A DNA stretch of 11,634 nucleotides from Verrucomicrobiota bacterium (lineage in GTDB: Bacteria; Verrucomicrobiota; Verrucomicrobiia; Opitutales; Opitutaceae): contig JAEWNN010000038.1 in NCBI GenBank assembly GCA_023457035.1, positions 1 through 11,634 on the forward strand. The letters run 5' to 3'. Numbering within the stretch: the stretch's first letter is position 1; each line of letters begins with the position of its first letter. The notes below the pieces were generated by a model. The model saw nothing but the letters and a program-made list of their open reading frames with translations. It had not been told where the DNA came from and did not search any database. A program made the position numbers and the translations under genes. Shown piece by piece: positions 5,816-11,634 of the stretch.

Positions 5816-7005
5816 CCGCCACTCCCATCCGCCTGCTCCGCGCCCTGCACTCGCTCACCCCCGCCGGCGGCGGCCCCACCGCCGGCGTGCGCTCGATCAC
5901 GCCCGTGCTCGCCGCCCGCGGCGTGGCCACCGAGATCGTCACAGTCGACGACCCGGCCTCCGCCCACCGCTGCCCGGAGGCCACGGCGATCCACGCGCTC
6001 GGCCCCAGCCGCCGCGCCAACGGCTACTGCGCGGCCCTGCGTCCCTGGCTGCGCCGCGAACTCCCGCGGTTCGACGCCGCCGTGGTCCACGGCCTGTGGC
6101 AGTTCCATGGTTACGCCGTCTGGCGCGAGGCGCGGCGCCGGGGCACGCCCTACTTCGTCTACCCCCACGGCATGCTCGATCCGTGGTTCAACCGCACCTA
6201 TCCGCTCAAGCACTTCAAGAAGCGGCTGTACTGGTGGCTCGCGGAGTACCACGTGCTCCGCCACGCCGCGGGCGTGCTCTTCACCTGCGAGGAGGAGCGG
6301 CGGCTCGCCCGCACCGCCTTCCGCCCGTGGCGCTGCCGCGAGGTCGTCGTCAACTACGGGTGCGCCGCACCGCCCCCGCCGGAGGAGGCGCAACTCGCCG
6401 CCTTCCGCGCCCGTTGCCCGCAGCTGGGCGATCGTCCGTTCCTGCTCTTCCTCGGCCGGATCCACGAGAAGAAGGGCGTCGATCTGCTGCTGCAGGCGCA
6501 CGCGGAGCTGGCGGCCGCGGTGCCCGCGACCACCACTCCGCCCGCGCTCGTCGTCGGCGGGCCCTGCGCCGACCCCGCCTACCTCGCCCAACTCCGCGCG
6601 CGGGCCGGTAGCAACGTGCTCTGGCCAGGCATGCTGGAGGGCGATGCCAAATGGGGCGCCTTCCGCGCCGCGGAGGCGTTCATCCTGCCCTCGCACCAGG
6701 AGAACTTCGGCATCGCCGTGGCCGAAGCGCTCGCCTGCGGCACGCCCGCGCTCCTCTCCGACCAGGTAAACATCTGGCGCGAGGTCGCCGCCGCCGGCGC
6801 CGCCCTCGTCGAGCCCGACACGGCCGAGGGCACACGCCGCCTGCTCGCGCGCTGGCTCGTGCTCCCGGCCGCGGAGCGGGCGCGGATGCGCGCCGCCGCC
6901 CCCGCCTGTTTCGCCAACCGGTTCGAGATCTCCCGCGCGGCCGACTCGCTGCTGGACGAAGTCCACCGCGTACTGGCTGTACGACCACCCGTTGTTTCGT
7001 CCTAG
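5812..7005 (+). CDS. Glycosyltransferase, GT4 family (group 1)
   Basis: This 397-residue protein starts at the ATG overlapping the previous stop (ATGA, 5812-5815). Its N-terminus IRLLRALHSLTPAGGGPTAG (6-25) has the glycine-rich acceptor-side loop. VVHGLWQFHGYAVW (91-104) and YPHGMLDPWF (117-126) are characteristic of a GT4 subgroup common in capsule and exopolysaccharide clusters. The donor domain shows FLLFLGRIHEKKGVDLLLQA (210-229) and ENFGIAVAEA (297-306) with E297 and E305 as the E-x7-E pair. It is expected to be a cytoplasmic or membrane-associated enzyme adding one sugar to the growing repeat unit; specificity is unknown. No ribosome binding site is evident beyond the overlap, so translation is probably coupled to the gene before. 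Confidence 0.93.
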   Translation: MTATPIRLLRALHSLTPAGGGPTAGVRSITPVLAARGVATEIVTVDDPASAHRCPEATAIHALGPSRRANGYCAALRPWLRRELPRFDAAVVHGLWQFHGYAVWREARRRGTPYFVYPHGMLDPWFNRTYPLKHFKKRLYWWLAEYHVLRHAAGVLFTCEEERRLARTAFRPWRCREVVVNYGCAAPPPPEEAQLAAFRARCPQLGDRPFLLFLGRIHEKKGVDLLLQAHAELAAAVPATTTPPALVVGGPCADPAYLAQLRARAGSNVLWPGMLEGDAKWGAFRAAEAFILPSHQENFGIAVAEALACGTPALLSDQVNIWREVAAAGAALVEPDTAEGTRRLLARWLVLPAAERARMRAAAPACFANRFEISRAADSLLDEVHRVLAVRPPVVSS

Positions 7006-7013
7006 TGTCCCGA

Positions 7014-8147
7014 ATGCGCATCACGATCGTCCAAGGAGCGTTTCTGCCGGTGCCGCCGATCATGGGCGGCGCGGTCGAGAAGGTCTGGCACGGGCTCGGG
7101 CAGGAGTTCGCGCGCCGCGGGCACGAGGTGCTGCACGTCTCCCGTCGCCATCCTCATCTTCCAAACACGGAGACGGCCGGCGGCGTCCGTCATCTGCGCG
7201 TCTCGGGCTTCGCCCAACCGCGCTCGCTCGCGTTGCTGAAGCTCAAGGATCTGCTCTTCACGCTGGCCGTGCGCCGCCGCCTGCCCCCGGCCGACATCGT
7301 CGTGGGCAACACCTTCTGGCTGCCGTTGCTCGTGCGCGCGCCGCGCTACGGCCGGATGGTCGTGCATGTGGCCCGGTTTCCCCGCGGGCAGATGCGCCAT
7401 TACCGCCATGTCGCCTGCCTGCAGACCGTCTCCAGCACTGTGGCACGGGCGATCGCCGAGGAACTCGGCGGGGGCCGAGCCCCCCGGCTCTGCGTCATCC
7501 CCTACCCGGTCGCCCACCGTGCCACGAGCCTGCCCGCCCCGACCGAGCGTACGCCGACCGTGCTCTACACCGGACGCGTGCATCCCGAGAAGGGCCTCGA
7601 CCTGCTGCTCTCGGCCTGGCGCCGCGCGACCCCGCACCTGCCCGGCTGGAAGTTGCGCATCGTCGGCCCGTGGCGCGCCGAGGAGGGCGGCGCCGGAGCG
7701 GCCTATCTTGAGCTCCTGAAACACGAGGCGCGCGGCCTGCCGGTGGACTTCGTCGGCCCGCTCTTCGGCGCCGAGTCGCTCAACCACGAATACCGCTCGG
7801 CCTCGATCTTCGTCTATCCTTCGCTCGCCGCCCGGGGCGAGACCTTCGGGCTCGCGCCGCTCGAGGCGATGGCCTTCGGCCTCCCGCCGATCGTCTCGGG
7901 GCTCGGGTGCTTCCGCGACTTCGTGCACCCCGAGCAGAACGGCCTCGTCTTCGACCACGACGACGGCAACGCCGGCGGCGAGCTCGCCGAACGCATCGTG
8001 CGCCTCGCCGACGACCACGAACTGCGCGCCACCCTGGGCGCCGCGGCCTGGGCCGACTCGGCGAGCTACACCGAGGCGGCCGTGGCGGAAGCCTACCTCG
8101 CCGAGTTTGCCGCGCTCCTGCGCGATCCCGCCCCCTCCCGCCGATGA
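7014..8147 (+). CDS. Glycosyltransferase, GT4 family (group 1)
   Basis: This 377-residue protein begins MRITIVQGAF, then IMGGAVEKVWHGLGQEFARR (16-35), the typical N-terminal GT4 fold with a glycine-rich loop. The donor domain contains VLYTGRVHPEKGLDLLLSAW (183-202), WKLRIVGPW (212-220) and the E-x7-E motif GETFGLAPLEA (E276 and E284). The ATG at 7014 is preferred because the conserved first strand starts there; a GTG at 7005, whose G is the last base of the previous stop, would add three residues and cannot be excluded. There is no Shine-Dalgarno. The gap to the previous gene is 8 bases and the stop overlaps the next start (ATGA). It is likely another step in assembling the same glycan, with donor and acceptor unknown. 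Confidence 0.92.
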   Translation: MRITIVQGAFLPVPPIMGGAVEKVWHGLGQEFARRGHEVLHVSRRHPHLPNTETAGGVRHLRVSGFAQPRSLALLKLKDLLFTLAVRRRLPPADIVVGNTFWLPLLVRAPRYGRMVVHVARFPRGQMRHYRHVACLQTVSSTVARAIAEELGGGRAPRLCVIPYPVAHRATSLPAPTERTPTVLYTGRVHPEKGLDLLLSAWRRATPHLPGWKLRIVGPWRAEEGGAGAAYLELLKHEARGLPVDFVGPLFGAESLNHEYRSASIFVYPSLAARGETFGLAPLEAMAFGLPPIVSGLGCFRDFVHPEQNGLVFDHDDGNAGGELAERIVRLADDHELRATLGAAAWADSASYTEAAVAEAYLAEFAALLRDPAPSRR

Positions 8148-8686
8148 AGACCCACGCCCAGCGTTCGCCCTACGATTCTCCCTGGTCTCTCCGCGACCGC
8201 CTCCGCGCCCTGCTCTGGGAACTCTGCTGGCCGCTGGCCTGCGGCTGGACGCCGAAACCGCTCAACGGCTGGCGGCTGCTCTGGCTGCGCGTCTTCGGGG
8301 CCAGGATCCACGGCCGACCGTTCGTGCACCAGCGCGCGCGTATCCAGCATCCATGGAAACTCACACTCCACGACCGGGCCTGCCTGGGCGACCGCGCCAA
8401 CGCCTACACCCTCGGGGAGATCGTCATCCATGAGCGGGCCACCATCGCCCAGGAGGCGTACCTGTGCACCGGCACGCACAAGTTCTGCGACCCCGCGCTG
8501 CCGCTGCAGACCGCGCCGATCGTCGTCGGCGCCGGGGCCTTCGTCGGCGCCCGCGCCTTCATCCTCCCGGGCGTGTCCATCGGGGAACGCGCCGTCGTCG
8601 GCGCCTGCGCCGTGGTGCGCCACGATGTCGAACCCGGGGCCACCGTCGCCGGCAACCCCGCCCGCCCCGTGGGCCGGAAGAACTGA
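8144..8686 (+). CDS. WcaF-like O-acetyltransferase (left-handed beta-helix, hexapeptide repeat)
   Basis: This 180-residue protein has the length and architecture of the WcaF/LbetaH acetyltransferases. An N-terminal helical part (SPWSLRDRLRALLWELCWPL, 12-31) is followed by PLNGWRLLWLRVFGARIHGR (39-58) and then hexapeptide-repeat turns such as VVGAGAFVGARAFILPGVSI (127-146). THKF (111-114) supplies the expected catalytic histidine H112. The end AGNPARPVG (169-177) is the family signature. The enzyme would acetylate a sugar hydroxyl with acetyl-CoA in the cytoplasm, by analogy to colanic acid synthesis. The locus thus encodes two unrelated acylation enzymes. The ATG overlaps the preceding stop (ATGA). 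It is the last gene of the first operon, before 333 non-coding bases. Confidence 0.9.
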   Translation: MKTHAQRSPYDSPWSLRDRLRALLWELCWPLACGWTPKPLNGWRLLWLRVFGARIHGRPFVHQRARIQHPWKLTLHDRACLGDRANAYTLGEIVIHERATIAQEAYLCTGTHKFCDPALPLQTAPIVVGAGAFVGARAFILPGVSIGERAVVGACAVVRHDVEPGATVAGNPARPVGRKN

Positions 8687-8748
8687 CCTGCACTCGGCGC
8701 TGCGAACGCCCCGACTCGCCCGATCGAACAAAATGATCCAGAGACCAC

Positions 8749-8773
8749 GGAACCCACCAATGAACACCGATCG
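8749..8773 (+). repeat. Dispersed intergenic repeat, copy 2
   Basis: It contains ACCCACCAATGAACACCGAT, related to the copies at 794-818 (minus strand) and 11490-11515, with one extra base relative to them. Confidence 0.5.
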
Positions 8774-8930
8774 TCTCCGGAGCATCCGTATGGCGATCTC
8801 TCGAAACCCTCCCGTTCGTGCATGGTCCTCCACGGTCCTTCTCTTTGCTGATTTCCTGAGTTCCGGATTCTCCGCTTCCGTCCCCTCGGTAGCGGCAGCG
8901 CCGCGCTGGGCTCATCCGTGTGACCCGCGG

Positions 8931-8946
8931 CCCATCAGCGGATGGG
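8931..8946 (+). other. Hairpin in leader of the second block
   Basis: CCCATC (8931-8936), loop AGCG and GATGGG (8941-8946) form a perfect 6-bp stem with a four-base loop. It lies 10 bases before a second, longer hairpin. Confidence 0.45.
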
Positions 8947-8956
8947 TGGCGTCATC

Positions 8957-8981
8957 ATGCGGCTTTCCCGTGAAGCCGCGT
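8957..8981 (+). other. Strong hairpin 38 bases before the fifth GT4 start
   Basis: ATGCGGCTT (8957-8965) pairs with AAGCCGCGT (8973-8981) over nine base pairs, one of them G-T, with a seven-base loop. It overlaps an alternative in-frame ATG at 8957. This argues that translation starts later, at 9020, and that the stem belongs to a leader or to the end of the previous transcript. No T-run follows. Confidence 0.5.
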
Positions 8982-9019
8982 CCCGGCGCGCGTCCATGCC
9001 GGGCTCCCTCGTTCGATCC

Positions 9020-10192
9020 ATGAATCCCCCTGCCACGCGCGCGCTCTACATCAGCGGCACCGCCCTGATCCACCGCTCGGAGGGGGTGGGCGTGTACACC
9101 CGGCGCCTGTTGGAGGGGTTGTTCCGATACGCACCGGAACTTCCGTGGAAGCTGGTGGTGCCGGAGGACCTGCAGGAGGCCGCCCGGTCGATCGCGCCGG
9201 ACCGGATCGAGGTGGCTCCGGTGTGGCCGCGTTTCCGGCGCAGCCTGCTGCGAGAGATCGCCGGCGCCCGCGCGGTGGCCGCGCATGTGCGCCGCATCGC
9301 GCCCGAAGCGCTGCTGCTGTGCACCTACGATTTCCATTCGCACGCTCGCCCGCGGTGCGTGTTGCAGGTGCTCCACGACTGCCTGCCCGAACGTTTCCCG
9401 CAGGACAACGGCGGCGGCCTTCTCCGGCGCTGGCACCGCCGGCGCTGCCTCGCGTGGGCCCGCCGGGCCGACCGGGTGGTGACCGTCTCCCGCTGGTCCG
9501 CGCGTGACCTCACGCAGATCGGGAGGATCGCCCCGGAGCGGATCGCCGTCGTCCCGGCATGGCTCGACCGGCGGTTCGAACAGCGTCCCGACGACGCCGC
9601 GATCGCAGCGATACGCGCGCGGCTCGGACTGCCCGCCCGCTACCTGCTCTACGTGGGCGGGTTCCGTCGCTACAAGGCCGTCGACAGGTTGCTCCGAGCC
9701 TATGCACTCGCCCGCACCCGCGGCGACCTGCCGCCGCTGGTGCTCGCCGGCCGCATCCCCGGTGCGCCGAAGCTCACGCGCAGCCTCGACGTCCCCGCCA
9801 CGCTCTCCACCCTCAGTCTCGATCGCGACGCCGTGCTCTGCCCCGGGTTCATCCCCGACGACGACCTGCCTGCGCTCTATGCCGGTGCGGCGCTCTTCGT
9901 GTTCCCGTCCCTGCACGAGGGTTTTGGTTACGCCCCGGCGGAGGCGATCGCCATGGGCGCGCCGGTGCTGGTCTCCAACCGCGCGTCCCTCCCCGAGGTG
10001 GCCCCAGCGGCGCACTGCCAGTTCGACCCCGAGAACACCGAGGCACTGGCGGAGATGATCCGCGCGGCAGTCGCCGCACCGGAGCGTTTCCGCCAACCGG
10101 CAAACCCGGACTTCGCCGGTGCCGCCGGCATCGCCCGTTTCCTCGCGACGCTTTCTCCCCTGCTCGCGGCGAACCACGAACCGAAACCATGA
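9020..10192 (+). CDS. Glycosyltransferase, GT4 family (group 1)
   Basis: This 390-residue protein has ALYISGTALIHRSEGVGVYT (8-27), the N-terminal strand and G-V-G-V-Y-T loop typical of a mannosyltransferase-like GT4 subgroup. VVTVSRWSARDL (153-164) marks the domain junction. The donor domain has YLLYVGGFRRYKAVDRLLRA (208-227) and HEGFGYAPAEA (299-309), whose E300 and E308 form the E-x7-E motif. The ATG at 9020 puts the conserved strand near the N-terminus; upstream in-frame starts at 8942, 8957 and 8996 add only an arginine-rich, unconserved-looking extension that crosses a hairpin. No Shine-Dalgarno is seen. It begins the second gene block and overlaps the GT61 gene by ATGA. Mannose as donor is only a guess from the subgroup. 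Confidence 0.92.
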   Translation: MNPPATRALYISGTALIHRSEGVGVYTRRLLEGLFRYAPELPWKLVVPEDLQEAARSIAPDRIEVAPVWPRFRRSLLREIAGARAVAAHVRRIAPEALLLCTYDFHSHARPRCVLQVLHDCLPERFPQDNGGGLLRRWHRRRCLAWARRADRVVTVSRWSARDLTQIGRIAPERIAVVPAWLDRRFEQRPDDAAIAAIRARLGLPARYLLYVGGFRRYKAVDRLLRAYALARTRGDLPPLVLAGRIPGAPKLTRSLDVPATLSTLSLDRDAVLCPGFIPDDDLPALYAGAALFVFPSLHEGFGYAPAEAIAMGAPVLVSNRASLPEVAPAAHCQFDPENTEALAEMIRAAVAAPERFRQPANPDFAGAAGIARFLATLSPLLAANHEPKP

Positions 10193-11427
10193 TCTCGCTA
10201 CGCACACTCTGGCAGCGCGAGAAGCACCGCCTGCGGCCGTTGCTTCGCGTCAGCCACGCGTGGCGACGGGCGCGCATCCTCCTGCCGTTCCATCGGCTCC
10301 CGTTCAGCTCGAAGCATTTCGGCCGTCCCAAGGGCGGCTACGCCGACGGCGCCGCCTACGCATTGTCCCGGGCCGGGGCGGAGAGCGGCGCCCGGTACGT
10401 GCCCCTCTATCCGGCCGAGCGGCAGCACCGGCGTCCGCCCGTGGTATTCGGAGGGCGGATTCCGGCGAAATTCTCCGCGCACCTGGAAGCGGCACTCCCC
10501 GCCGCGGGGGTCACGGTCCTGCCGCGTGGGCGGCACTGGGGTTTCTACGGCGGCACCATCATCACGGCCGACGACCGCGTGCTCATCGACGTGTCGCGCG
10601 ATGTGTGGCAATGGCCCGGACACACCGTGCGCACCCGGTTCAAGCTGCCCCGTTGCCGCCCGCTGCCGGGGGTGACGGCGTCCCTCACCACCCCCGAGGC
10701 CGACACCAACTACTGGCACTGGACCACCGAGCTGTTGCCGCGGCTGCATTTGCTGGAGCGGGCCGGGTTCCCCCCGGAACGGGTCGCCCGCTATCTCGTC
10801 AACACCACCGGTGCCCGTTACCAGCGGGAGACGCTCGCCACGCTCGGGATCCCGCCGGAGAAGATCGTCGTGCCCTCGGCGACGACCCACTTCGAGTGCG
10901 AGACGCTCGTCGTGCCCACAGTCAACCAGTGCCATCACGACGTGGCCTCGTGGACGGTCGCCTGGCTGCGGACGCTCGCGCCCGCCACGGAGCCGGCGAC
11001 CGGCGGACGGCGGCTGTTTCTCTCCCGCGCCGATGCCGGTTTCCGCCGTTTACTCAACGAGGAGGAGCTCATCGCCACGCTCGCGCCGCTCGGCTTCGAG
11101 GTCGTCCGGGCCAGCGCGCTCGCTGTCGCCGCCCAACGGCGGCTCTTCCGCGAAGCCGCGCTGGTGGTCGGCCCGCACGGGTCCGCCTTCACCAACACGG
11201 TGTGGTGCCGCCCGGGCACGCCCTGCGTGGAGTTCATGGCCCCGGGCTACTGCGACCTCGCGTTCTGGGGCATGGACGAGGCCGCCGGGCTGCCCCACAC
11301 GGTGATCGTCGGCGAAGCCGCCCACGGCGAGGCTCGCCGCCGCTTCGAGGATTTCACCGTCGCGCCCGACACGGTCCGCTCTGTGATTGCCGGTTTGTTG
11401 GATACAGCGAGTGCGCGATCAACCTAG
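10189..11427 (+). CDS. Glycosyltransferase family 61 protein (DUF563-like)
   Basis: This 412-residue protein lacks the GT4 E-x7-E motif and instead shows the GT61 pattern. DTNYWHWTTELLPRLHLLE (172-190) is the substrate-site helix. RRLFLSRADAGFRRLLNEEE (274-293) is the family's characteristic SR-D/RR-NE block. ALVVGPHGSAFTNTVWCRPG (324-343), followed by CVEF (346-349), is the conserved C-terminal nucleotide-sugar region. The family includes plant xylosyl- and arabinosyltransferases, eukaryotic O-GlcNAc transferase EOGT and many uncharacterised bacterial enzymes in capsule loci. The bacterial role here would be to add a residue, perhaps a branch, to the glycan. The N-terminus (1-45) is basic with no signal peptide evident. 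The ATG overlaps the previous stop (ATGA), which decides the start. It is the last gene in the window. Confidence 0.92.
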   Translation: MISLRTLWQREKHRLRPLLRVSHAWRRARILLPFHRLPFSSKHFGRPKGGYADGAAYALSRAGAESGARYVPLYPAERQHRRPPVVFGGRIPAKFSAHLEAALPAAGVTVLPRGRHWGFYGGTIITADDRVLIDVSRDVWQWPGHTVRTRFKLPRCRPLPGVTASLTTPEADTNYWHWTTELLPRLHLLERAGFPPERVARYLVNTTGARYQRETLATLGIPPEKIVVPSATTHFECETLVVPTVNQCHHDVASWTVAWLRTLAPATEPATGGRRLFLSRADAGFRRLLNEEELIATLAPLGFEVVRASALAVAAQRRLFREAALVVGPHGSAFTNTVWCRPGTPCVEFMAPGYCDLAFWGMDEAAGLPHTVIVGEAAHGEARRRFEDFTVAPDTVRSVIAGLLDTASARST

Positions 11428-11489
11428 ATTCCGCAGTTCGGCTAAACCGCAAAAATCCCAGAGCGGCTCCGCCGCAACCAAGGGGCAGG

Positions 11490-11515
11490 TTGAACCACTG
11501 ATGGACTCTGATCCG
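11490..11515 (+). repeat. Dispersed intergenic repeat, copy 3
   Basis: It contains AACCACTGATGGACTCTGAT, related to the copies at 794-818 (minus strand) and 8749-8773. Confidence 0.5.
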
Positions 11516-11563
11516 GTAGATGCCGGAGACGCGGCAAGCCGACACGGAGACAGAATTGGCTCA

Positions 11564-11632
11564 CGCGGAGGCGCGGAGACCGCGGAGGGGGCGGGCAGGC
11601 GGAAGGGGTCGTTTTCTCCGCGTCCTCCGCGG
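11564..11632. repeat. Imperfect inverted repeat of CGCGGAG words at the window edge
   Basis: CGCGGAGGCGCGGAG (11564-11578) is nearly the reverse complement of CTCCGCGTCCTCCGCG (11616-11631), differing by one inserted base. A third CCGCGGAG word stands at 11580-11587. The arms are separated by about 37 bases, so the RNA could fold into a long hairpin. The right side may continue beyond the window. Confidence 0.6.
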
Positions 11633-11634
11633 CT

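Larger units (their letters stand above)
8687..9019. other. Intergenic region splitting the locus into two blocks
   Basis: No gene is supported here. It contains a dispersed repeat copy (8749-8773), a possible further decayed copy on the minus strand (about 8811-8840), and two hairpins close to the next gene (8931-8946 and 8957-8981). It is the only gap over 60 bases inside the locus and therefore the likeliest place for a second promoter. I could not identify promoter boxes or a T-rich terminator. Confidence 0.6.
11428..11634. other. Non-coding region after the GT61 gene
   Basis: No gene is supported. It holds a short GCGGC/GCCGC stem (11463-11475) without a T-run, a dispersed repeat copy (11490-11515), a GACACGGAGACAGAA word (11541-11555) and an inverted repeat of CGCGGAG words reaching the window end. 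Confidence 0.6.

Noticed and set aside
8942..9019. N-terminal extension of the fifth GT4 protein from starts at 8942, 8957 or 8996
   Set aside because: The extra residues are arginine-rich and precede the normal GT4 first strand. The region contains a 9-bp hairpin, so the ATG at 9020 is preferred.
8912..10207. 431-codon open frame on the minus strand
   Set aside because: It is antisense to a well-supported GT4 gene, with arginine- and glycine-rich composition and no motif.
11463..11475. GCGGC-TCC-GCCGC stem as an intrinsic terminator after the GT61 gene
   Set aside because: The stem is only 5 bp with a three-base loop and has no T-run after it, so it was not called a terminator.

Overview
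The window is a high-GC segment of bacterial chromosome carrying most of an exopolysaccharide or O-antigen biosynthesis locus. Nine consecutive genes run on the + strand from 935 to 11427: six glycosyltransferases (five GT4-type with an E-x7-E motif, one GT61-type), one acyltransferase-3 membrane protein, one O-antigen polymerase/ligase-like membrane protein, and one WcaF-like left-handed beta-helix acetyltransferase. The intergenic DNA is full of decayed short-word repeats. Together with the almost complete lack of Shine-Dalgarno sequences and the style of the glycan genes, this suggests Verrucomicrobiota, perhaps Opitutaceae. That assignment is inference; no rRNA or marker gene is present.

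Layout. Positions 1-220 hold the end of an unrelated, less GC-rich reading frame, best read as a small 44-aa ORF with a good ribosome binding site. Positions 221-934 are non-coding: a strong hairpin after the small ORF, degenerate CACAGAG/CTCTGTG-type words, then two arrays of a 7-bp repeat (NNNACCG), the second of which runs into the GTG start of the first glycosyltransferase. Genes at 935-8686 form a tight probable operon: GT4, acyltransferase, Wzy/WaaL-like protein, GT4, GT4, GT4, WcaF-like acetyltransferase. Four of its six junctions overlap, three of them as ATGA and one by 11 bases. A 333-bp gap (8687-9019) with a decayed repeat and two adjacent hairpins precedes a second pair, GT4 and GT61, also joined by ATGA. 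Positions 11428-11634 are again non-coding and end in an inverted repeat cut by the window edge.

How the genes work together (inference from families). The GT4 enzymes would add sugars one by one on the cytoplasmic face of the membrane to a lipid-linked repeat unit. The GT61 enzyme would add a further residue. The WcaF-like protein would O-acetylate the cytoplasmic intermediate, while the membrane acyltransferase would decorate the glycan at the membrane. The Wzy/WaaL-like protein would polymerise or ligate the exported units. The window shows no priming glycosyltransferase, Wzx flippase, Wza/Wzc export and chain-length machinery, or nucleotide-sugar biosynthesis gene, so these must be encoded elsewhere. 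I see no wholly new system. The most unusual DNA is the heptamer array abutting the first gene.
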